Part shown: positions 1-5,613 of the stretch, piece by piece
How positions within the stretch are numbered: position 1 is the stretch's first letter
How the letters are laid out: every line of letters begins with the position of its first letter
NCBI GenBank assembly: GCA_023248175.1
Contig: JAHFFC010000069.1
Location: 1-5,615, forward strand
Source of the DNA: Candidatus Omnitrophota bacterium
Lineage (GTDB): Bacteria; Omnitrophota; Gorgyraeia; JACOVV01
DNA: 5,615 bases
Direction of reading: 5' to 3'
Notes under the pieces: generated by a model
What the model was told of the DNA's origin: nothing
Database searches by the model: none
Seen by the model: the letters and a program-made list of their open reading frames with translations, nothing else
Translations under genes and position numbers: made by a program

Positions 1-26
1 CTAGCCAGTTGTGTCTTTCTTGCTGC

Positions 27-131
27 CTAGCCAATAGAATCTCTCTTGCAACAGACCTGCTCAAACAAAAACACGCCGGCAATTACCAGCGCGATAATTC
101 TTTTTACATTTTTTTTTCCTGTATTAGTCAT
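27..131 (-). CDS. Possible small membrane/signal-peptide ORF, 34 codons, perhaps a broken gene
   Basis: This is a short ORF from ATG (131-129) to TAG (29-27). The bases just before the start read TGAGGGGCG, a reasonable ribosome binding site although close to the ATG. The peptide has a basic start (residues GKKNVKR, about 5-11), a hydrophobic stretch (IIALVIAGVFLF, about 12-23) and then EQVCCKRDSIG. This is the shape of a membrane anchor or signal peptide. A different minus-strand frame, open from about position 60 down to a TAG at 3-1, reads LLQERFYWLGSKKDTTG. It would continue the hydrophobic helix plausibly if a frameshift occurred near 55-65. The feature could therefore be a real micro-protein, a frameshifted one, or chance. 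I recognise no family. It is divergent from the rhodanese gene. Confidence 0.25.
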   Translation of the reverse strand: MTNTGKKNVKRIIALVIAGVFLFEQVCCKRDSIG

Positions 132-327
132 CGCCCCTCAGAAATTGTCTCGTCTCCAAACCTGATCCCACTGTTTCCATAATTGAACTTTGTCAAATTT
201 CAAGACTTGGACTTCCCCCGATTACCAATTATGACAATTACTTCTTTCCACTACCCTTTTGACAACTTTATTCTTAAAAGTGTAAACTGAAGAGTAGCGA
301 AAATTTTCCAAGGGAGAACCGAGAATA
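132..327. other. Intergenic leader region upstream of the rhodanese gene
   Basis: This AT-rich stretch has no ORF that I would defend. It carries the start-side signal of the small minus-strand ORF (GAGGGG at about 134-139), the promoter-like sequence at 259-288 and the ribosome binding site AGGGAG at 311-316. The motif TTGACA or its complement TGTCAA occurs at 190-196 and 259-264, with a TGACAA at 230-235. On the minus strand, TTGACA near 196-191 has no good -10 box at the right distance, so I do not call a divergent promoter. Confidence 0.5.
259..288 (+). promoter_or_regulatory. Predicted sigma70-type promoter for the tandem rhodanese gene
   Basis: A perfect -35 hexamer TTGACA lies at 259-264. 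A -10-like TAAACT (4 of 6 matches to TATAAT) follows at 283-288 after an 18-base spacer, and it is immediately preceded by TG. Transcription would begin near 295, giving a leader of about 33 bases before the ATG at 328. The leader contains the AGGGAG ribosome binding site. The -10 box is weak, so this may need an activator or may be a modest constitutive promoter. Confidence 0.45.
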
Positions 328-1164
328 ATGCCAAAACAAGTGAACCAGCATCAACGAAATAAAGACAAATGCCGGGCTGTTCTAATTTCTGTGGCGGTTA
401 CCCTTTGGGCTTTACCTTATTCAACTGCAATGACAACGCAACAGACCGACCGGCCATGGGAAAGGGAAGTCTCTAGAGAAAAAATCACTTTTATCACTCC
501 CAAGGAAATCGAGGCAAAACGGGATCAGTGGGAATCCCTGGTGATTTTAGATGTTCGAGAACCGAGGTTTTGGTTTGAAGAACATATCCCGGGGGCCATA
601 CAGTTTCCTTACGAAACATTGGTTTTGAATTGGAAGGATTTGCCGAAAGATAAAAACCGCCAGATCATTGTTTACTGTGCCGAGCCTGGCTGTCCATCTG
701 CTCTACAAGCGGCTCAACTTTTAATCTGGCACGGTTACACCAATGTCAAAGTGCTCCAGGATGGAGTTGAAGGATGGAAAAAGGACGGTTTTTATACGGC
801 AAAGGTCAACTCTCCTGATTGGGAAACCCATATTCCTGATCAAGCAGTAAAATTGATCTCGGCCTTTGATCTAAGCAAAAAAATAGACAACAAGGAAAAT
901 TTCATACTATTAGACACACGAAGCGAACAAGTGTATCGCCAAGGCCACATTCCGACAGCGGTTTCTTTTCCAACACATCGAATTGCCAAAGAATGGAGTT
1001 TACTCTCAAAAGACCAAGAGATTATTGTTTATTGCGGGGGACAGGGATGTGCTTTAAGCCACAGAGCCGCCAAGATCCTCCTATGGCACGGATTTACCAA
1101 TGTCTATGAGCTCGACGAGGGTACCCATGCCTGGCAAGCGGCAGGCTTCCCCTTCGAAAAATAA
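328..1164 (+). CDS. Exported tandem-rhodanese-domain protein
   Basis: This 278-residue protein has two rhodanese (sulfurtransferase-fold) domains in tandem. Residues 1-34 look like a Sec signal peptide with a basic start, a hydrophobic core at about 17-31 and possible cleavage after STA (34), which would place it in the periplasm. Domain 1 spans about 57-155. It has DVRE (75-78), EHIPGA (85-90) and the active loop CAEPGC at 117-122. Domain 2 spans about 178-276. It has DTRS (196-199), GHIPTA (206-211) and the loop CGGQGC at 236-241. The presumed catalytic cysteines are C117 and C236, each following VY. In both loops the sixth position is Cys rather than the common Arg. Rhodaneses move sulfane sulfur or bind small thiols, but the substrate is unknown here. 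AGGGAG lies 11 bases before the ATG and supports this start. The gene stands alone on the plus strand and converges on the DUF4105 gene. Confidence 0.88.
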   Translation: MPKQVNQHQRNKDKCRAVLISVAVTLWALPYSTAMTTQQTDRPWEREVSREKITFITPKEIEAKRDQWESLVILDVREPRFWFEEHIPGAIQFPYETLVLNWKDLPKDKNRQIIVYCAEPGCPSALQAAQLLIWHGYTNVKVLQDGVEGWKKDGFYTAKVNSPDWETHIPDQAVKLISAFDLSKKIDNKENFILLDTRSEQVYRQGHIPTAVSFPTHRIAKEWSLLSKDQEIIVYCGGQGCALSHRAAKILLWHGFTNVYELDEGTHAWQAAGFPFEK

Positions 1165-1178
1165 CAGAAGGCATGGGA

Positions 1179-3062
1179 TTAAAAATACTTGTTAAGTCCC
1201 GCAGAAGCAAGGGCAGTGTTTTCGTTGGAAAACTCAATATAAAACGCATACCGATCATTCAAGCGGTACTGCACCTTCCCTCCCCAGACTTCGCTAAATT
1301 CCGGAACGTAATTGAGCGATTCTTCTCCGAAATACAGCCAGCTCTGCGTCATCCCTAGATTCAATTTCAATCCTAAATGAGGACGCAGGCGAAGGTAAGT
1401 GCCCAGTGTATGCACAGCAACATCAACGATTCCATAACTTGTGACCGTTTCATTCCACTTCCGGGCGCGGCCGGCTCCGAAACTGGCAATTCCATCGTAA
1501 TGATCGCCCTGATTCCCCTCGACACGATCCATGCCGGCAAATAATTTCCAAGACCAGCGATTTTCGTCTTCTATCTTCATCGGCAGCGTATTCAAATTCA
1601 ACACGCGCACAAAATCAAGCTTATCCAGAAAGACTTCATCTTTATCCTCAGAAATCCCGATCTCGAAATTCAAAACGACGAACTCACCTCCTTCCAGGCT
1701 GTTGTGTCCAACGGACTCTTTTTTAAACGGCGATCCATGCAGTCGTAGAAACGGCTCTTCCCCGGATTCCACAGTGACGCCGACCCCCAATTCCATCGGA
1801 CGAGAACCATCCGCTGGTGAAGGCAGTGTTGGGATTTCAACCGATGGTATCGCGTGAGCGGGCAGTTGCAAGCGAGCCCGCAGAATCTGATCCTTAGCTC
1901 TTTTTCTGTCGTCACCGGCATCCTTTCCTTCAGCGATGAGGCGGTATTCCTGGTAGGCGAGTAAACTGTCTAACACTAAAATCTGCCGCTCCAACAGTGT
2001 CAGTTTTTCCAAATGCCCTGATAGCGTGTCCATTCCTTCACGAACGATTTCATTAAATGCCTCCAGCTCATCTGGCGATAGCAGTCTCAAGCGATGGTAG
2101 AGCGTACGCTGACTCGATGGAATATAACGCATGAATTGAATCAAATGCGTTCCGCTTAAAGCGTACCTAGCCCTGTCAATGTCTTTCAACCTGTGAAACA
2201 TCTCTTCCGGGACGTACCAGGGATGAGAATGGCTCGATAGATCCTCTTCGATCGCCAAATCCACCAACTCCGCGAGCCGGGAGGCGCAATTCTCATCCAG
2301 GAAATAGTAGTCAAACTTTTTGCCGACGATTTCCCATACATGTAAGATCAATAACGTACGCTGGTAATCTGATAACGCAAGTCTGTATTCCCACATATCG
2401 CGAAACTCCGTGCGCGAATAAACAAGATCCTGCGTGTAGAAATACCGATCCGAGAATCCCGCTTCGTATCCACCGAAAAGACCCCGCTGAATGTAACGAA
2501 ACGCATTTTCTCTTTCAGGCACTAACGCGCCGTAGTTCAGCGTCAAATCAAACAACCCGTAAGGATCGTCCGTGGCATCTGTGTTGAATTTGAGAAGCGC
2601 GTGACCAAAAGTCGAAGCGGGATTGCCGAAATAGCCGCTGACTAAAAGCAGGCTGACGGACTTCACCCGATCGAATAGCGCCCATTTCTCTAATTTTTGA
2701 CATTGGGACTCTCTTAAATCATACCCAGGCAAGGATAGGTATTGAGAAAGCCAGAAGTACCGAGCGGGAAACCTGCAGCGCGCGTGTCCATCGGCGTTTC
2801 CATCCCAGGGAGCAAAATACGCTTGAATCGTGGCGACCAGCTCGGCGCGTGGGTCGGTCTTTCCCTGCGGAGATAGAAAGAAATTGTCCGTCAAAACCAC
2901 GCTCCGCCTGCCGCCGTTTTCATAATGAAGCAGCTGAAGCCACGTTGGGTGACGCACCAGCCCCAGCCGTTCAGCGGCATCCAGAGCTTCTTCTAAAGAA
3001 GACGCTTGAGCGTCTGTGGCAAAAAGTAAAAAGAGAGCGCAGAAGACTATTGATCGTTTCAT
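1179..3062 (-). CDS. DUF4105 / Lnb N-terminal-type periplasmic protein with a beta-rich C-terminal domain
   Basis: This 627-residue protein has a clear signal peptide (1-20, cleavage after AQA), which fixes the start at M1. The central region, about 130-310, matches what I know of the DUF4105 (Lnb N-terminal periplasmic domain) family. It has SGYFGNPASTFGHALLKF at about 142-159, with His154, and YYFLDENCASRL at 252-263, with Cys259. A His before an Asn-Cys is the order seen in permuted NlpC/P60 (papain-like) enzymes, so a thiol hydrolase is possible, but the family is not biochemically defined to my knowledge. Residues 20-125 form an N-terminal extension, 325-400 are helical, and about 421-627 are rich in alternating beta strands ending in Phe, which could be a small outer-membrane barrel. 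The length of about 600 residues is usual for proteobacterial members. The gene follows DUF3015 after 83 bases. A hairpin lies just before the start and no ribosome binding site is evident. Confidence 0.85.
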   Translation of the reverse strand: MKRSIVFCALFLLFATDAQASSLEEALDAAERLGLVRHPTWLQLLHYENGGRRSVVLTDNFFLSPQGKTDPRAELVATIQAYFAPWDGNADGHARCRFPARYFWLSQYLSLPGYDLRESQCQKLEKWALFDRVKSVSLLLVSGYFGNPASTFGHALLKFNTDATDDPYGLFDLTLNYGALVPERENAFRYIQRGLFGGYEAGFSDRYFYTQDLVYSRTEFRDMWEYRLALSDYQRTLLILHVWEIVGKKFDYYFLDENCASRLAELVDLAIEEDLSSHSHPWYVPEEMFHRLKDIDRARYALSGTHLIQFMRYIPSSQRTLYHRLRLLSPDELEAFNEIVREGMDTLSGHLEKLTLLERQILVLDSLLAYQEYRLIAEGKDAGDDRKRAKDQILRARLQLPAHAIPSVEIPTLPSPADGSRPMELGVGVTVESGEEPFLRLHGSPFKKESVGHNSLEGGEFVVLNFEIGISEDKDEVFLDKLDFVRVLNLNTLPMKIEDENRWSWKLFAGMDRVEGNQGDHYDGIASFGAGRARKWNETVTSYGIVDVAVHTLGTYLRLRPHLGLKLNLGMTQSWLYFGEESLNYVPEFSEVWGGKVQYRLNDRYAFYIEFSNENTALASAGLNKYF

Positions 3063-3072
3063 CGCGCATAAA

Positions 3073-3108
3073 TGAAGAATGCGTCCTGAATTTTGGACGC
3101 ATTCTTCA
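3073..3108 (-). terminator. Perfect 14-bp hairpin between DUF3015 and DUF4105 genes, candidate weak terminator or attenuator
   Basis: The arms 3073-3086 (TGAAGAATGCGTCC) and 3095-3108 (GGACGCATTCTTCA) are perfectly complementary around an 8-base loop. In the minus-strand transcript the stem is followed by TTTAT, a short and impure U-tract, so termination after DUF3015 would be partial at best. The stem ends only ten bases before the DUF4105 ATG and contains the only AGGA-like stretch (at about 3087-3084). It could therefore also affect translation of that gene or stabilise the DUF3015 transcript end. The inverted repeat is certain, and its role is inferred. Confidence 0.55.
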
Positions 3109-3145
3109 AACCTACAAATTCAGCTATCGGCCGCAGTGCGAGCCA

Positions 3146-3628
3146 CTAAGACGCGATGCCTTGCCGTTTGTAAACCAAATCATACACCGCTTCTGATTTT
3201 TCAAAGCGGCTTTTGTTGGTATATCCTGGCTTTGAAACAAGCTTGGCAAAATCTTTTCGCAATTCATCTATGCCTGCCTGCTTCGTTTGTGAATCATACC
3301 CAGCTAGCACCATGAGTGTGTCAAGGTACGTTCCGGAACCACTTGCCAAATCCTGTTCTAAATATTCATAGGAACCGTGAATAAACGCGGCAGTTCTTTC
3401 TTGTCCCCCAACACAGGAATCTGGAGAAGAAATATCAGAAGTGATTGCCGTGGTCCCCGAATCCCAAGTCACGTTCGTTACTGCCGCAACGGCACCATTG
3501 CGCGGCGCAATCATCGCTCCGAGACCACAATCGGTGTAGATGTCAGCGAAATCTCGCGCCATCGCGGACTGAGAAAACACAAGAAAACCTACCACAGCCA
3601 GTGCATAACCTGCCATCGTTTTTAACAT
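3146..3628 (-). CDS. DUF3015 family periplasmic protein
   Basis: This 160-residue protein has a signal peptide (hydrophobic core about 8-20, cleavage likely after AMA at residue 24). The mature protein opens with the features I associate with DUF3015: a DCGLGAMI motif at 33-40, then VTNVTWDSGTTAITSD (50-65), SSPDSC (67-72), and a helical C-terminal half with YEYLEQDLASGSGTYLDTL at about 87-105. C34 and C72 are the only cysteines and could form a disulfide after export. The function of DUF3015 is not known. The start is well supported: AAGGAGG at 3640-3634 lies 5 bases before the ATG. A promoter-like sequence lies just upstream (3684-3656). The next gene downstream encodes the DUF4105 protein, and the two are probably co-transcribed at least in part. 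Confidence 0.87.
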   Translation of the reverse strand: MLKTMAGYALAVVGFLVFSQSAMARDFADIYTDCGLGAMIAPRNGAVAAVTNVTWDSGTTAITSDISSPDSCVGGQERTAAFIHGSYEYLEQDLASGSGTYLDTLMVLAGYDSQTKQAGIDELRKDFAKLVSKPGYTNKSRFEKSEAVYDLVYKRQGIAS

Positions 3629-3648
3629 GCCTTCCTCCTTTTTGTGTA

Positions 3649-3673
3649 CGCCTTAACTCTAACAATTAAGGCG
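3649..3673. promoter_or_regulatory. Inverted repeat bracketing the -10 box, operator-like
   Basis: CGCCTTAA (3649-3656) and TTAAGGCG (3666-3673) form a perfect 8-base inverted repeat around a 9-base centre. One arm falls in the promoter spacer and the other runs from the last base of the -10 box to about +1, so the -10 box lies between the arms. A dimeric repressor bound here would block the DUF3015 promoter. An alternative is a hairpin read on the plus strand followed by GGTTTTG, which looks like a weak terminator, but no plus-strand gene leads into it. Confidence 0.4.
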
Positions 3674-3684
3674 GGTTTTGTCAA
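3656..3684 (-). promoter_or_regulatory. Predicted sigma70-type promoter for the DUF3015-DUF4105 genes
   Basis: On the minus strand a perfect TTGACA (3684-3679) is followed after exactly 17 bases by TAGAGT (3661-3656), a 4 of 6 match to TATAAT with the key first, second and last bases kept. Transcription would begin near 3650-3648. The leader would be about 20 bases and would contain the strong AAGGAGG ribosome binding site. The promoter sits directly after the stop codon of the metallopeptidase-like gene, so the DUF3015 gene can probably be expressed separately from the upstream operon. Confidence 0.6.
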
Positions 3685-3718
3685 ACAGAGTCGCAATTTT
3701 ATTCCTTGTCTCTGTTTG
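3682..3718. repeat. Inverted repeat across the end of the metallopeptidase-like gene
   Basis: CAAACAGAG (3682-3690) and CTCTGTTTG (3710-3718) are perfect complements separated by 19 bases. The match extends outward as TTGT/ACAA after a small bulge. The stem spans the stop codon at 3701-3699 and overlaps the -35 box of the downstream promoter. There is no U-tract after it on the minus strand, so it is not a classic terminator. It may protect the 3' end of the message, or it may be chance. Confidence 0.3.
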
Positions 3719-4655
3719 TGACAATCTCTACGTTATTTTTATTGTTGAATGCGCCGTACAATAATTCCTGCGTTTCGCGGTCGTTCCGAACCAGACTCTG
3801 CCCCACTGAATCAAGCTCAATTACCGGTTCTCCAACCACTTTTGCATTTTTCATCACTTCATAGCCCACTTTTTGCTCATGGCGTTTCCATGCTCCTGCC
3901 ACATGTCCCACCCCGGCTCCCACCACGTTCCCATAAGGAACTCCGCTGTAACTTCCCAAGTATGTCCCATAGGCTGGATATAAGGTGTTATACGCCTTTA
4001 ACTCACCCGCCTCGTCTTTGTTCTGCTTTAAATAATCAACCGCGTGATCCGTAGCCGCATGCTCTTGTGAGAGAGCCACCGGCGGGAGAATCCTGCCCAC
4101 CGCATAGAGTCCCTTGGAGGTATTTCGTTCAAAATCCTTCGCGTGCCCTAATTCATGCAGAGCCACTGCCGGATCATCCGAATAGAGATGCACGGTATTC
4201 GTGAACGGATTGTAGTGATCCCCTCCCAAGAGGCGCCCTGTCAGAGAGGAATAAATCGTGACGGGAATCCCCGGAAAAATCCGCCAATACCACTCCACTT
4301 TTTTATTCTTTACCAAACTTTTGATGTCTCCAAACAAGGCTCCTTGATTCAAACGAACTTTAACCTCTTTGAGATCGGGATTAGCAACAAGATAATCTCG
4401 CACCACTCCTTCGGTCCTGGAAGAGATGTGGTGGTTGTCAATTTTGGGATTGAGCAAGATCACCTTTTGAGGAACGCTTAACACATTACCAGCAGAATCC
4501 AGCAATACGTTCGGCTGGCCCCGCTCGACTTGCTCCTCAGCAACACCCCATCCGCCTCCCAGACAACAGAAGACCGCCAATCCTAGAAAAACCCGACTAC
4601 ATAATTCGCTGGGTCGGAGTAATTCCCATACTCTTGATCTGATCCATGTCCACAA
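3699..4655 (-). CDS. Secreted HExxH zinc metallopeptidase-like protein
   Basis: This 318-residue protein carries a clear zinc-peptidase motif HELGH at 167-171 in the setting HLYSDDPAVALHELGHAKDFE (156-176). H167 and H171 would bind zinc and E168 would be the catalytic base. A likely third ligand is E198 in LSQEHAATDHA, an acidic site about 27 residues later as in gluzincin-type peptidases. The hydrophobic segment 22-38 is a signal peptide or anchor, with possible cleavage after GVA (39). Residues 228-256 are Gly-rich (AYGTYLGSYSGVPYGNVVGAG and onward), suggesting a membrane-associated glycine-zipper segment. I know similar uncharacterised proteobacterial proteins with a YNP-TNT-LYSD-PAVALHE pattern but no assigned substrate. 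The start is uncertain. The called codon is TTG (4655), with AAGGAG about 12 bases upstream inside the preceding gene, which it overlaps by 59 bases. This suggests translational coupling. Confidence 0.78.
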   Translation of the reverse strand: MWTWIRSRVWELLRPSELCSRVFLGLAVFCCLGGGWGVAEEQVERGQPNVLLDSAGNVLSVPQKVILLNPKIDNHHISSRTEGVVRDYLVANPDLKEVKVRLNQGALFGDIKSLVKNKKVEWYWRIFPGIPVTIYSSLTGRLLGGDHYNPFTNTVHLYSDDPAVALHELGHAKDFERNTSKGLYAVGRILPPVALSQEHAATDHAVDYLKQNKDEAGELKAYNTLYPAYGTYLGSYSGVPYGNVVGAGVGHVAGAWKRHEQKVGYEVMKNAKVVGEPVIELDSVGQSLVRNDRETQELLYGAFNNKNNVEIVTNRDKE

Positions 4656-5070
4656 AGACAGCGATATCTCCTTTCTTAAACCGCTTCAGATTTGCGCCGG
4701 TCTCGCCAAACACAACGTCCACTTCCCCCGGCGTCAATTTATACGCCGACCCATTCACAAAATCAATGACAATCCCGACCAATCCTCCAATAAGGAGGTT
4801 GCCAAAAAACCACCCGTCTATCGTCCTTCGCAATTTGATCTCCACGGGCTGATATCCTTCTTTTTCGAAGACAAGGACATAACGCTCATGTTTACGATCC
4901 AACGTCAGAACGCCGGGTGTTGTCGTCGCAATCCCCTGCATACGGACAACCGCCCCGGAAGGGTTGGAAGTGACATAAACATCCTGCTTGGTTCCATGCA
5001 CAATCGTCGCGCAACCACTGGTAACTAATCCCGTTATTGTCACTAAAACCAAAAATTTCTTCTTAATCAT
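4597..5070 (-). CDS. PEGA-like lipoprotein
   Basis: This 157-residue lipoprotein has a basic start (MIKKK), a hydrophobic core and a lipobox-like TSGC with Cys20 as the lipidated residue. Thr at -3 is slightly unusual. The mature part reads ATIVHGTKQDVYVTSNPSGA (21-40), then a TTPGVLTLDR segment (50-59) and YVLVFEKEGYQPVEIKL (64-80). This is the pattern of PEGA-type beta-sandwich domains, which are thought to bind surface or cell-wall components. A hydrophobic Gly-rich segment follows (GWFFGNLLIGGLVGIVIDF, 86-104), which may sit in or on the membrane. The C-terminal 40 residues have no motif I recognise. GAGGAGG at 5081-5075 gives a strong ribosome binding site 4 bases before the ATG. The gap to the upstream lipoprotein gene is 33 bases with no promoter visible, so the genes are probably one operon. 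Confidence 0.82.
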   Translation of the reverse strand: MIKKKFLVLVTITGLVTSGCATIVHGTKQDVYVTSNPSGAVVRMQGIATTTPGVLTLDRKHERYVLVFEKEGYQPVEIKLRRTIDGWFFGNLLIGGLVGIVIDFVNGSAYKLTPGEVDVVFGETGANLKRFKKGDIAVFVDMDQIKSMGITPTQRIM

Positions 5071-5103
5071 TTTCCCTCCTCTTTTGTGAAATTTCCTTTG
5101 TTT

Positions 5104-5613
5104 TTATGCTTGCGCGCCCAATTCCGCGGATACCCTTCTAAAGAAATCTTCCTCTAACTTCCCGCTGGAGGGAAGAACGTCATCTGTGTACTCCCTTTTT
5201 CCTTTAAAACCTAAAAACATATTATCCATGCCCATATTTGTCCCCTCGATGCGGCAATTCAATTTGACCCTTGTTTCGTTCACCTTCACAGGTTTTACCA
5301 TCACCATCATGTTTGCCTGAGACAAACCGATATAATCGGCCAAAGCACCAGCATTCTTAACAAGATAAGGACGCAGTTCTTTTCCCGCGGGGATATGCTG
5401 TGTGTAGTGAATAACACCTGCTTCCTTGTTTGAAACATGAATAATGGCATCTCGATTGTTCTGCAGAGAATTTATTAAAGCCGACCACACTTCTTCATAA
5501 GGACGTCCAAAAATTTTTTCCTTTAGGATTGGTTTTTCAGGAATCATGGGTAATGTGGCACACCCTGGTAGAGCAAAACCTATCATCAATAGGAAAAATA
5601 GGCATCGCACCAT
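5104..5613 (-). CDS. Small lipoprotein of unknown function, alpha/beta domain
   Basis: This 169-residue predicted lipoprotein begins MVRCLFFLLMIGFALPGC, with a lipobox-like LPGC and Cys18 as the lipid site. The mature region begins with a Pro-rich linker, then FGRPYEEVWSALINSLQNN (about 37-55), AIIHVSNKEAGVIHYTQ (57-73), and a strand-rich part with MMVMVKPVKVNETRVKLNCRI. An 'EEVW..L...L....' helix followed by 'sneaGvIhY' strands is seen in several envelope lipoproteins with a BamC-like or related alpha/beta fold, but I cannot place it in a named family. The gene is complete, but only two bases lie upstream of its ATG, so its ribosome binding site and promoter are outside the window. The clean signal peptide supports this start. 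It is the first visible gene of the minus-strand operon. A gene further upstream cannot be excluded. Confidence 0.75.
   Translation of the reverse strand: MVRCLFFLLMIGFALPGCATLPMIPEKPILKEKIFGRPYEEVWSALINSLQNNRDAIIHVSNKEAGVIHYTQHIPAGKELRPYLVKNAGALADYIGLSQANMMVMVKPVKVNETRVKLNCRIEGTNMGMDNMFLGFKGKREYTDDVLPSSGKLEEDFFRRVSAELGAQA

Noticed and set aside
185..270. Repeated TTGACA/TGTCAA motifs as a divergent promoter or operator
   Set aside because: The minus-strand TTGACA near 196-191 has no acceptable -10 box 16-18 bases on, and the motif copies are short and unevenly spaced in AT-rich DNA.
1124..1177. Inverted repeat CCCATGCC/GGCATGGG as a terminator at the convergent gene ends
   Set aside because: The arms are 38 bases apart, one lies within coding sequence, and neither strand has a U-tract after it. 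No classic terminator is visible in the 14-base gap, so how the two genes terminate remains unexplained.
1173..1358. Plus-strand ORF of 61 codons downstream of the rhodanese gene
   Set aside because: It lies wholly opposite the 3' end of the DUF4105 gene apart from a few bases, has no ribosome binding site and no recognisable domain. It is a shadow ORF.
1531..1921. ORFs on the plus strand (1531-1857) and in another minus frame (1670-1921)
   Set aside because: Both lie inside the DUF4105 coding region, and their compositions (Ser/Pro-rich, and Trp/Cys-rich basic) are typical of out-of-frame translation.
2849..3315. Two plus-strand ORFs (2849-3196 and 3079-3315) crossing the DUF3015/DUF4105 junction
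   Set aside because: They overlap two well-supported genes and the hairpin, show no signal or motif, and are Arg-rich shadow-like sequences.
3377..3669. Plus-strand ORFs opposite DUF3015
   Set aside because: They run antisense to a clear signal-peptide-bearing gene and through its promoter. Composition is Arg/His/Ser-rich with no domain.
3749..4852. Plus-strand ORFs at 3749-4054, 4155-4481 and 4646-4852
   Set aside because: All are antisense to the metallopeptidase-like and PEGA-like genes. They have no ribosome binding sites or motifs.
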